DNA of 13,565 bases, from the NCBI GenBank assembly GCA_047975005.1, contig JBKECW010000042.1, forward strand, positions 1-13,565, written 5' to 3'. Every line of letters starts with the position of its first letter. Within the stretch, counting starts at the first letter, position 1. Source of the stretch: JBKEAJ01 sp047975005 (lineage in GTDB: Bacteria; Bacteroidota; Bacteroidia; Bacteroidales; Prolixibacteraceae). Below are positions 6,114 to 13,565 of the stretch, in pieces. Made by a program: the position numbers and the translations under genes. A model generated the notes under the pieces. That model was not told where the DNA came from and did no database searches. It saw only the letters and a list, made by a program, of their open reading frames with translations.

Positions 6114-8057
6114 ATGAAACAAAAAAAACTTAAAAACATCTTCCCCGTAATTTTATTGTTGCTGACATGCACAATGTTCAGCTCTTGTGGTAAGAGAAAA
6201 AATGAAGTTTTAGCCGAAAAACCGAATGTAATAATAATCCTTGCCGACGATATGGGGTATGCAGATGTCGGCTTTAATGGGTGCAAGGACATTCCTACGC
6301 CAAACATCGATCGTTTGGCTGGCAATGGAGCGCAGTGTACCAATGGCTATGTAACATTTTCTGTATGTGGACCCAGCCGGGCAGGGCTTATGACCGGTCG
6401 TCACCAAGATAGATTTGGCTTTAGTCGCAATCCTCTGCTGGCTCCAAACGACATTGAGCAGGGTTTGCCATTGACAGAGGAGACTATGGCTTCAGCTTTA
6501 AAACGTGCCGATTATGCTACGATGGCGCTGGGGAAGTGGCATTTAGGGGCTCACCCAGCTCAATGGCCGCTTAGTCGGGGCTTCGATGAATTCTACGGAT
6601 TTTTGAGTGGTGGACATATGTACTTTCCCAAAGACCTAACAGTGGCAGATATTACGGAAATAAAAAGTCAGATGGACGGTTATAGAACCAAGATGATGAA
6701 AAACTGTGGAAGAGTGGAAGAAACCGAATATGTTACCGATGCTTTGACTCGTGAAGCCGTTTCTTTTATTGAACGCAAAAAAGATGAACCATTTTTCATA
6801 TATCTTGCCTACAACGCTCCACATACACCTATGCAAGCTACCGAGAAGTATCTAAGCCGTTTTGAGCATATTAAAGATAAAAGACGAAAAACTTATGCCG
6901 CCATGGTCAGCTCGCTCGACGATGGTGTGGGCAGAGTGCTTGACAAATTGGAAGAGCTTGGTATTGATGATAACACAATCGTATTTTTCTTGTCTGACAA
7001 TGGAGGACCCGAAAAACATAACGGCTCTGACAACGGGCCATTGAGGGAAGGGAAAGGGAGCTTCTACGAGGGTGGAATACATGTCCCATTTGCGGTGCAG
7101 TGGACGTCGCATATTCCTGCCGGAACAGTATACGAAAATCCGGTGTGGTCGCTAGATATGTTTGCTACGGCATTGGCATACGCAGGTATAGAGCCTCAAA
7201 ATGAACTAGATGGAGTCAATATTGTGCCTTACCTGTCAGGCGATAAAAAAGGAAGTCCTCATAAGAACATCTTCTTGCCACATCTTGATTATAATGGCTA
7301 TGCATTGCGCTCAGGTGATTATAAGGTGATAAATTTTAGGACCGACACCGACGAGATGTATAACCTGAAGGAGGATATCGGAGAGCAAAGCCCTTTGCAG
7401 ATAGATAAAGAATCAGAATACAAAAGAATAAAGAATGATTATGCTGCATGGGTGGCAGATATGAAAGAGCCAGTTTTCCTTGGTCTTGCTGATGGTGCTG
7501 AGTACAATAAATTACATCCCGATCGCTTTGTTATGCAGAGCCCCTACAAAGAAAGTGACGAAGAGCCTAAAGTCCCTGAACTCCCAAGAGTTTCAGAAGA
7601 TTACAAAATGGTTTGGACAGGAGAATTTGACGAAAATGGGAATATTGACAATAGGATAGATATTAATACAGACATCGTAGAAATACGGGCACGGATAGAT
7701 TCGGCAGCAACACAAAGCTCAGATGTAGTAAATGAGTGGGCTTTGGGCGACTGGCTGAGACTGGGAGGTTCACAGCCTCAAGTGAGTAAAGAAGATAGTG
7801 AAAGAATTTTGGCGAGACTGAATCATCTGCATCCCGATTGGAACCGCAGATTTCATACTTGGTGGTTTGCGAAGGGTGGCAACACTGAAGATACTCAGAA
7901 TGTAGTTAGATTGTATGTTGATGGCTACCCATTAGGTTCTGTGAATATTGCTAGTGATTCTGATAAATATAAGAATTTGAGCCTCAGTCTGACAAAGAAA
8001 GCGGAAGAAAATAAAATAGAGGTTGACTACGTTCGTGTTTGGCAGAAAGGAGAATAG
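6114..8057 (+). CDS. Formylglycine-dependent S1 sulfatase lipoprotein with extra C-terminal jelly-roll-like module
   Basis: Type I sulfatase, expected to hydrolyse a sulfate ester on a sugar residue. It has a lipoprotein signal with acylated C25 (FSSC), placing it on a membrane facing periplasm or surface. Active-site blocks are complete: metal ligands D45-D46 in ILADDMGYADVG, the formylglycine motif C85-G-P-S-R89 in VCGPSRAGLMTGR, GKWHLG with K141, PHTP, and D295-N296 in LSDNGG. C85 must be oxidised by a maturase that is not in the window. The sulfatase domain ends near residue 475; an acidic, proline-rich linker leads to an extra domain (~499-647) containing FDENG, VRLYVDGYPLG and a final VDYVRVWQKGE, resembling the end of GH16/LamG-type jelly rolls but without the GH16 ExDxxE catalytic motif. 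At 647 aa it is longer than usual (~450-550). GH115 follows 8 nt later. Confidence 0.93.
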   Translation: MKQKKLKNIFPVILLLLTCTMFSSCGKRKNEVLAEKPNVIIILADDMGYADVGFNGCKDIPTPNIDRLAGNGAQCTNGYVTFSVCGPSRAGLMTGRHQDRFGFSRNPLLAPNDIEQGLPLTEETMASALKRADYATMALGKWHLGAHPAQWPLSRGFDEFYGFLSGGHMYFPKDLTVADITEIKSQMDGYRTKMMKNCGRVEETEYVTDALTREAVSFIERKKDEPFFIYLAYNAPHTPMQATEKYLSRFEHIKDKRRKTYAAMVSSLDDGVGRVLDKLEELGIDDNTIVFFLSDNGGPEKHNGSDNGPLREGKGSFYEGGIHVPFAVQWTSHIPAGTVYENPVWSLDMFATALAYAGIEPQNELDGVNIVPYLSGDKKGSPHKNIFLPHLDYNGYALRSGDYKVINFRTDTDEMYNLKEDIGEQSPLQIDKESEYKRIKNDYAAWVADMKEPVFLGLADGAEYNKLHPDRFVMQSPYKESDEEPKVPELPRVSEDYKMVWTGEFDENGNIDNRIDINTDIVEIRARIDSAATQSSDVVNEWALGDWLRLGGSQPQVSKEDSERILARLNHLHPDWNRRFHTWWFAKGGNTEDTQNVVRLYVDGYPLGSVNIASDSDKYKNLSLSLTKKAEENKIEVDYVRVWQKGE

Positions 8058-8065
8058 GAATAATT

Positions 8066-10681
8066 ATGAAAAAAATATTCTTGCTATTTCTTATTTTATT
8101 TTCGCTGCAAAGCGTATTTGCATCTGATTCTTTCGATATTATAAAGAATGGGAGTGGTGCAAATTTGTATTACGGTGGCGGCGAGCAAGTCGTTAAAACA
8201 GCCTTGGATATGCTAATCGGCGATTCTAAGCTGATTTGCGACGAGCCAATGTTCATATCAGACGAAATTACAGATAACACTATTGTTGTGGGCATTCCCG
8301 AGAAAGAGCTATATCTCAAGGAGCTTGCCGATAAGTACAGCATCAATGTTGCAGATTTAGCAGGTAAATGGGAGGCGTATAAGATACAGCTAGTACAAGA
8401 TGAAGGGAATTCCTATTTGTTTGTTTTAGGCAGCGACCCACGAGGAGCAGCATATGGTGTGCTGGAGCTTTCTCGCAAAATGGGAGTGAGCCCTTGGGTC
8501 TGGTGGGCAGATGTCGTTCCTGAGAAGAAAAGCGAATTTGTGTATGAGCCTGATGGAGTGGTACATGCGCCTTCCGTACAATTTCGAGGTGTATTCTTGA
8601 ATGACGAGGATTGGGCACTGATGCCATGGAGCGCAGGCACCTTTGAACCTACGCTAAATGAGGAGGCAAAAGGTAACAGAACTTACGGACGATTATATGA
8701 CTTCAATACCAACAGGAAGAACATCTATAAGGCAATAGGAAATAAAACCTATTCTCGAATATTTGAGCTTCTGTTGCGCTTGCGTGCCAACACAATTTGG
8801 CCTGCCATGCACGAATGTACAGTACCGTTTTTTATGGTGAAAGGCAATAAAGAAGTTGCTGATAAGTATGGTATTGTTATGAGTACCTCGCATGCAGAGC
8901 CGATGGAATGCACCAATACAGGCGAATGGGATAAAAATAAATATGGTGATTTTAATTTTCTTACTAATAAGGAGCAAGTGCTGTCGTATTGGGAACGCCG
9001 TGTTAAGCAACTTGCCAACTCCGATGCCATATATACCATGGGAATGCGTGGAATACACGACGGCCGGATGCAAGGAGTCAAGAGTCTAGACGAAGAAACC
9101 CAAGTTTTACATACAGTGTTTGAGGAGCAGCGAAGCATGCTAAAACGCCATAATCCCGAGAAAAATATTAAGGATGTTCCTCAAATATTTGTTCCATACA
9201 AGGAGGTGCTGAAGGCTTATGACAACGGCTTGGAGCTTCCCGATGATATTACTCTTATGTGGTGCGACGACAACCATGGACACATCGTCCGTCAGAGTAA
9301 TGCGGAGGAGCAGCAGCGTTCCGGCGGTGCAGGGGTCTACTACCACATCTCATATTGGGGTAAACCTCATGACTACCTTTGGCTCGGCTCTACTCAGCCG
9401 GGACTGATTTATGCCGAGATGAAGCGTGCGTGGGATAATGGAGCAAAAAAGATATGGATACTGAATGTAGGCGATATAAAACCAAGCGAGTATCTTACCG
9501 AGTTCTTTATGGATATGGCGTGGAATATAGATGATTTTTCGGGAGATAAGATTTATGAGCATCAACACAATTGGGTGGAGCAGACCTTTAGGAATAGCAA
9601 GGCGAATAGTGATATAGATTATATTCTTCGACAATACTACCTGCTGGCAGGGCAGCGCAAGCCCGAACATATGGGATGGAACAGGGTTGAGGTGGCGGAG
9701 CTAAATCGCAAAGGTGTAAAAGGAGGCTGGGAGCCGGTGCAGGACTCAGAATTGTCGCCTACGGCTTTTGGCGATGAGATAGAGCGTCGCATCGAAGCCT
9801 ACAATGATATTAGTACTATTTCGACAAAAATTTATAAGAAGGATATTGCTGATGACTTGAAAGCTGCTTATTTTCAGCTTGTTCACTATCCGGTGTCGGC
9901 GGCGGCGGCAATGAACCGAAAGGTGTTATATGCACAAAAATCTCGTTTGTATGCAGGACAAAATCAAAAACTAGCTGCCTATTATGCTGATTTGGCAACA
10001 GATGCCTACAACGAAATTGCAGCTTTGAGTTATACCTACAACAAAGATATGTTAAACGGCAAATGGAACTTGATGATGGACATGAAACCTCGTGATTTGC
10101 CCGTTTTTCAAGAGCCTGTATTGCCCGAATTACCGGAGGATATTGATGTCGAAACATTGTCCTTGCCCAGGCCACAGCCTTTGGTTGAAACAGCAGGAAC
10201 TCCAAAGGAAGGCGACCGAATGATAGCTCTCAATGCTTGCGATTATGTGAATAATGTTTCTTTGGAAACTATCGAATGTCTAGGACACAGCGGAAAAACC
10301 GTCAGATTGCCTGTTGCCGAAAAAATTGAAAAAAAACAGATACATCTTGAATATAAAATCAAAACAGAGAGCAAAGGCAAGGTGAAAATAAAAGTGGGAG
10401 TAATTCCGATGCACTCGCTTACTGGCAGTACAGAAATGAGATACGCTGTCGTGATTGATAATCAAGAGCCAATAGTTGTTGCAACTGAGGCGCAGTTCCT
10501 TAGCGATAAATGGGCTGAAAATGCCTTGCGGAATCAGTCTCTCACAATTTTCGATGCATACATCGCAGAGGCGGGTGAGCACACCGTTCGTATTTATGCA
10601 ATCGACGAGGAACTGTTTGTCGACCAAGTGATGATTGATTTCGACTTGGACAGAAAACACTACCTGATACCGACTGATTAA
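8066..10681 (+). CDS. GH115 alpha-glucuronidase
   Basis: 871-aa inverting exo-enzyme of family GH115, which removes alpha-1,2-linked glucuronate or 4-O-methylglucuronate from a polysaccharide; characterised members act on glucuronoxylan and on arabinogalactan. A signal peptide (MKKIFLLFLILFSLQSVFA) leads to the periplasm. Family blocks in order: YYGGGEQVVKTALDMLIGD near the N-terminus, RGVFLNDEDW (174-183), TIWPAMHE ending at E250, MSTSHAEPM, MGMRGIHDGRM (325-335), LMWCDDNHGH (D401-D402) and SYWGKPHDYLWL (429-440). A helical region follows, and residues ~715-870 form the usual GH115 C-terminal beta domain. ATG 8066 is chosen over an in-frame TTG at 8039, which would overlap the sulfatase and spoil the signal peptide. 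It follows the sulfatase by 8 nt, so the two are very likely one transcript. No xylanase or xylosidase is nearby, so the substrate is probably not xylan. Confidence 0.95.
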   Translation: MKKIFLLFLILFSLQSVFASDSFDIIKNGSGANLYYGGGEQVVKTALDMLIGDSKLICDEPMFISDEITDNTIVVGIPEKELYLKELADKYSINVADLAGKWEAYKIQLVQDEGNSYLFVLGSDPRGAAYGVLELSRKMGVSPWVWWADVVPEKKSEFVYEPDGVVHAPSVQFRGVFLNDEDWALMPWSAGTFEPTLNEEAKGNRTYGRLYDFNTNRKNIYKAIGNKTYSRIFELLLRLRANTIWPAMHECTVPFFMVKGNKEVADKYGIVMSTSHAEPMECTNTGEWDKNKYGDFNFLTNKEQVLSYWERRVKQLANSDAIYTMGMRGIHDGRMQGVKSLDEETQVLHTVFEEQRSMLKRHNPEKNIKDVPQIFVPYKEVLKAYDNGLELPDDITLMWCDDNHGHIVRQSNAEEQQRSGGAGVYYHISYWGKPHDYLWLGSTQPGLIYAEMKRAWDNGAKKIWILNVGDIKPSEYLTEFFMDMAWNIDDFSGDKIYEHQHNWVEQTFRNSKANSDIDYILRQYYLLAGQRKPEHMGWNRVEVAELNRKGVKGGWEPVQDSELSPTAFGDEIERRIEAYNDISTISTKIYKKDIADDLKAAYFQLVHYPVSAAAAMNRKVLYAQKSRLYAGQNQKLAAYYADLATDAYNEIAALSYTYNKDMLNGKWNLMMDMKPRDLPVFQEPVLPELPEDIDVETLSLPRPQPLVETAGTPKEGDRMIALNACDYVNNVSLETIECLGHSGKTVRLPVAEKIEKKQIHLEYKIKTESKGKVKIKVGVIPMHSLTGSTEMRYAVVIDNQEPIVVATEAQFLSDKWAENALRNQSLTIFDAYIAEAGEHTVRIYAIDEELFVDQVMIDFDLDRKHYLIPTD

Positions 10682-10931
10682 TGTTTGGTTGTTGAATTGT
10701 TTAGAGTTTAAGAATGCTGTAGACTAGATAGTGTTTGCCCAAATGACCGCAAGCCATGATTAATTCAGCCCGTGGCATCGCCTCGGGGATATATGTAACA
10801 AGAAGATATGCGCACTGAAAGGGCAGATTATAAAAAAAACAGCAGCAAGGATAGGGCTGTTAGTCTAATATCCAATATCTATTAGAATTGTATTTCTATC
10901 TTAGAGATGTACTAAAAGAATTGTAATTATT
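10682..10931. other. Spacer between GH115 and GH27 without a gene
   Basis: This 250-bp spacer contains the 14-bp string GTTGAATTGTTTAG (10691-10704), the REP-like hairpin at 10769-10787 and a weak 7-bp inverted repeat at 10864-10886 (TCTAATA/TATTAGA). No convincing TTTG-N19-21-TAnnTTTG promoter was found, so GH27 may be read through from the upstream unit or from a non-consensus promoter. Confidence 0.5.
10769..10787. repeat. REP-like short hairpin
   Basis: CCCGTGGC at 10769-10776 and GCCTCGGG at 10780-10787 pair at seven of eight positions around a 3-nt loop. It is GC-rich in an AT-rich spacer, and its form resembles the CCCGTGGC-type REP hairpins of Bacteroidota genomes, from memory. It lies ~90 nt after the GH115 stop and could stabilise the mRNA end or attenuate transcription into GH27. 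Confidence 0.45.
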
Positions 10932-12182
10932 ATGAAATTGAGACTGATTGTGTTGTGTGTTTTGGTGGTGGCGTGCAAGGTGTCGCCAACAGCCGAGCAG
11001 AATGAAATTGTAAAACAGACTGCTCCCATGATGGGATGGGCAACATGGAACAACTATCGCATTGATATCAACGAAGATGTTGTGAAAAATCAAGCAGATG
11101 CTTTGGTTAAACTCGGCTTAGACAAGTTGGGGTACAACTTTATCAATATAGACGACGGATTTTTCGGAGGAAGAGACTCCTGTGGTAATATACTCTTTCA
11201 TAAAGGGAGGTTTCCCCGTGGGATGAAAAGTATGGGGCAGTACATTCATTCGTTAAATCTAAAGGCTGGGATATATTCTGATGCAGGAGTTAATACTTGT
11301 GCGTCGTATTGGGACAAGGATACTATCGGTGCGGGTATGGGACTGTATGGACACGAGGAGCAAGACCTAAATCTATTTCTAAATGAGTGGGACTACGATT
11401 TTATAAAAGTTGATTGGTGTGGCGGTGAGTGGTTGGGGCTGGATGAGCAATCTCGATACACAGAAATAGGCAGGATTGCTAGAGAAATAAAACCCTCTGT
11501 CATGTACAACGTTTGCCGATGGAAGTTTCCCGGAAAATGGGTTACGCAGCTTGCTGACTCTTGGCGTATTTCGGGCGATATTGCCAATAGTTTCGAGTCT
11601 GTACTTCATATAATAGACATGAATGCCGACTTGTGGATGCATGCATCCAAAGGTCATTACAATGATATGGATATACTGCAAGTGGGCAGAGGTATGACTT
11701 ATGAAGAGGATAAAGCTCATTTCTCAATGTGGTGTATTTTGCAAAGTCCTCTGATATTGGGTAATGACCTTGTTAATATATCCGAACAAACCCTGAGTAT
11801 TATAAGCAACAAAGAGCTTATTGCCATCAATCAAAGCCCTTTTGTTTATCAGGCGAGAAGACTAGTGGATTACGGAGATCTGGAGGTGTGGGCAAAGCCG
11901 CTAATCTCCACAATGAGCGGAAAGGTGGCAGTAGCTTTGCTGAATAGGACAACAGAAACCCAGTCAATAGCCTTTAGACTGGAGCAGGTAGGAATAGACC
12001 CTGCGAAAGGGTATGTCGCCAAAGATTTATGGACAGAGGAGGTCTCGGTAACTTCCCGAAATGATGAGCTCTCAAAAGAAGTTCCTGCTCATGGGGTCGT
12101 GATTCTAAAAATTAAAGGGAGCTCCAAGCCTTTCAATATTTTTCAGTATAAGGATTCAGAGAAAGAGCCAAGTGTGATGTAA
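10932..12182 (+). CDS. GH27 alpha-galactosidase-type lipoprotein
   Basis: 416-aa retaining exo-enzyme of family GH27, expected to release terminal alpha-D-galactose; close relatives can act as beta-L-arabinopyranosidases. A short lipoprotein signal with LVVAC (acylated C15) anchors it in a membrane. The (beta/alpha)8 barrel shows MMGWATWNNY near residue 33, NFINIDDGFF near residue 71, KAGIYSDAG, the nucleophile block FIKVDWCGG with D161, and the acid/base block WRISGDI with D216. HYNDMDILQVGRG follows in the late barrel, and residues ~320-410 form the C-terminal beta-sandwich domain. Length is typical. It has no clear promoter of its own and lies 250 nt behind GH115, ahead of a separate promoter for the next sulfatase. 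Family is certain; galactose versus arabinopyranose specificity cannot be read by eye. Confidence 0.94.
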   Translation: MKLRLIVLCVLVVACKVSPTAEQNEIVKQTAPMMGWATWNNYRIDINEDVVKNQADALVKLGLDKLGYNFINIDDGFFGGRDSCGNILFHKGRFPRGMKSMGQYIHSLNLKAGIYSDAGVNTCASYWDKDTIGAGMGLYGHEEQDLNLFLNEWDYDFIKVDWCGGEWLGLDEQSRYTEIGRIAREIKPSVMYNVCRWKFPGKWVTQLADSWRISGDIANSFESVLHIIDMNADLWMHASKGHYNDMDILQVGRGMTYEEDKAHFSMWCILQSPLILGNDLVNISEQTLSIISNKELIAINQSPFVYQARRLVDYGDLEVWAKPLISTMSGKVAVALLNRTTETQSIAFRLEQVGIDPAKGYVAKDLWTEEVSVTSRNDELSKEVPAHGVVILKIKGSSKPFNIFQYKDSEKEPSVM

Positions 12183-12199
12183 ATCTGCGATTCTTTTTT

Positions 12200-12231
12200 T
12201 TTGCCTTAAGTAATCAAAATTTGTAACTTTG
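12200..12231 (+). promoter_or_regulatory. Bacteroidota sigma-A type promoter for the second sulfatase
   Basis: TTTG at 12200-12203, a 20-nt spacer and TAACTTTG at 12224-12231 match the TTTG-N19-21-TAnnTTTG consensus exactly. A run of ten T overlaps the -33 element. Transcription would start near 12238, giving a leader of only ~25 nt before ATG 12264. The spacer length and the TTTG directly before the -7 box match the promoter at 5968-5999. Confidence 0.7.
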
Positions 12232-12263
12232 GAAGTGGATAAATAAAATAGACAAAACTTACA

Positions 12264-13565
12264 ATGACCAAAATATTTATATTCAGAAATATCTTTGTAA
12301 CAAGCATCTTGCTACTGGTTTTTGTTGCTTGTGGTTCAGGTGGAAAGAAGGGTGCAGAAACATTGAATAAGAAACCTAACATCCTATTCATCTTTGCCGA
12401 CGACCAAAGCTATAATACAATAAATGCCTTAGGTAATAAGGAAGTGATAACTCCCAATCTAGACCATCTGGTGCGAAGTGGGGTTTCGTTTACTCATGCT
12501 TACAATATGGGAGCGTGGAATGGTGCTGTTTGTGTGGCATCTCGTACCATGTTGTCGACAGGACGAATGGTATGGAGGGCAAACGAGCTTGTCCCAAAGC
12601 TCAAGGACTCGACAGTTGTTAAGCAGCTCTGGGGTAATCTGATGAAAGATGCCGGCTACGACACCTATATGGCAGGAAAATGGCATGTTGCCACCGATGT
12701 CGGCAAGTGCTACACAAACTTGGGAACAGTGCGCCCGGGTATGCCTCCACAAACTCCCGAAGGCTACAACCGCCCCTTGTCTGAAAGCGATACCACTTGG
12801 CGTGCATGGGATAAAGAAAGAGGTGGTTATTGGCAGGGAGGTAAGCATTGGAGCGAGGTCTTGGGCGATGAAACTGTTGGATTTATCGAAAAGGCAGCGA
12901 AAAAAGAAAAGCCTTTCTTTATGTATATTGCATTCAATGCTCCACACGACCCTCGTCAGTCTCCCAAGGAGTTCGTGGATATGTATCCGCTAGAGAACAT
13001 CTCCGTGCCTGAAAATTTTATTCCGGAATATCCATATAAGGATGATATCGGGTGTGGAAGAAAATTACGTGATGAAGCACTTGCTCCTTTTCCCCGTACT
13101 GAGAATGCTGTAAAGGTCAATCGGCAGGAGTATTATGCACTTATAACGCACCTTGATGAGCAGATAGGAAGGATTGTTGATGCTCTTAAAAAGTCGGGAG
13201 AGATGGATAATACCTATATTTTTTATACGGCAGACCATGGACTGGCATGTGGAGAATACGGTTTGATGGGGAAACAAAATATGTACGATTGCAGTATTCG
13301 TCCGCCGCTAATCGTTATCGGTCCTGATATTCCGAAAGATAGAAGGGTAGATTGTGATGTGTATCTGCAAGATATTATGCCTTCGACATTGGAACTGGCA
13401 GGTGTTGAGAAACCTGTGTATGTGGAGTTTAATAGCTTGTTGAAACAAGCGAGGGGCGAGAGAAATGAGAGTGAGTATAAGGCTGTCTATGGCTGTTATA
13501 CGCAATTGCAGCGAATGGTAAGAACCGATAACTATAAACTTATTGTCTATCCTAAAGTTCCAAAA
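12264..13565 (+). CDS. Formylglycine-dependent S1 sulfatase lipoprotein, C-terminal end outside window
   Basis: The frame is open from ATG 12264 to the window end (434 codons, no stop). It has a lipoprotein signal with acylated C23 (VFVAC). The active site shows D46-D47 in IFADDQSYNT, the formylglycine motif C90-V-A-S-R94 in VCVASRTMLSTGR, AGKWH, NAPHDPRQSP and D324-H325 in YTADHGLACGEYGLMGK. The Cys-type motif has Ala where most sulfatases have Pro, a known CxAxR variant that still needs a maturase. It belongs to the DHG rather than the DNG type and so differs clearly from the sulfatase at 6114, suggesting another sulfate position. Only the final part of the C-terminal subdomain seems missing, judged from the usual 450-550 aa length. 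It has its own consensus promoter just upstream and may head a further operon. Confidence 0.93.
   Translation, partial: MTKIFIFRNIFVTSILLLVFVACGSGGKKGAETLNKKPNILFIFADDQSYNTINALGNKEVITPNLDHLVRSGVSFTHAYNMGAWNGAVCVASRTMLSTGRMVWRANELVPKLKDSTVVKQLWGNLMKDAGYDTYMAGKWHVATDVGKCYTNLGTVRPGMPPQTPEGYNRPLSESDTTWRAWDKERGGYWQGGKHWSEVLGDETVGFIEKAAKKEKPFFMYIAFNAPHDPRQSPKEFVDMYPLENISVPENFIPEYPYKDDIGCGRKLRDEALAPFPRTENAVKVNRQEYYALITHLDEQIGRIVDALKKSGEMDNTYIFYTADHGLACGEYGLMGKQNMYDCSIRPPLIVIGPDIPKDRRVDCDVYLQDIMPSTLELAGVEKPVYVEFNSLLKQARGERNESEYKAVYGCYTQLQRMVRTDNYKLIVYPKVPK

Noticed and set aside
8039..8065. TTG start extending GH115 upstream into the sulfatase gene
   Set aside because: It would overlap the sulfatase end and put charged residues before the signal peptide; ATG 8066 gives a standard signal peptide and an 8-nt gap.
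10864..10886. Inverted repeat TCTAATA/TATTAGA as a terminator
   Set aside because: The seven-pair stem is almost all A-T with a 9-nt loop and no T run after it; too weak to call.
1..13565. CRISPR array, tRNA, rRNA, transposase or phage genes
   Set aside because: No regularly spaced repeats, no tRNA-like or rRNA-like sequence and no transposase or phage motif were seen on either strand.

Overview
The window reads as part of a polysaccharide utilisation locus (PUL) of a Bacteroidota bacterium, most likely an anaerobic Bacteroidales-type glycan degrader. The evidence is the AT-leaning base composition, the near absence of Shine-Dalgarno sequences, two promoters of the Bacteroidota form TTTG-N20-TAnnTTTG, and a dense one-strand array of exported glycan-active enzymes. 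Genus and species cannot be read from the sequence.

Layout, all on the + strand: (1) 1-634, the 3' end of a GH29 alpha-L-fucosidase-type gene cut by the window edge; (2) 635-883, a spacer with a 77-bp palindromic interspersed repeat; (3) 884-4474, a two-gene unit of a GH2 beta-glycosidase and a second complete GH29 gene, paralogous to the first and closed by a strong stem-loop at 4617-4653; (4) 4744-5817, a single gene for an exported five-bladed beta-propeller glycosidase-like protein; (5) 5968-10681, a clear promoter followed by an S1 sulfatase with an extra C-terminal module and a GH115 alpha-glucuronidase, 8 nt apart; (6) 10682-10931, a spacer with a REP-like hairpin; (7) 10932-12182, a GH27 alpha-galactosidase-type lipoprotein; (8) 12200-13565, a second clear promoter and a second S1 sulfatase lipoprotein that runs off the window.

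All seven complete or 5'-intact genes encode an N-terminal export signal. GH2, GH29, the propeller and GH115 have type I signal peptides, while both sulfatases and GH27 have lipoprotein signals. As a set they look like the exo-acting side of a pathway: desulfation (two sulfatases), removal of alpha-L-fucose or alpha-L-galactose (two GH29), of glucuronate (GH115), of alpha-galactose or beta-L-arabinopyranose (GH27) and of beta-galactose-like residues (GH2). This points to a sulfated, fucosylated or L-galactosylated, glucuronate-bearing galactan such as an algal or animal sulfated glycan. The substrate is inferred, not shown. No SusC/SusD pair, regulator, sulfatase-maturating enzyme or obvious endo-acting enzyme lies in the window, so the locus must continue outside it or rely on genes elsewhere.

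The most unusual points are a sharp change in divergence inside the GH29 paralogue pair that suggests gene conversion, a propeller glycosidase whose first blade lacks the expected GH43 aspartate, and a sulfatase fused to a jelly-roll-like C-terminal module.
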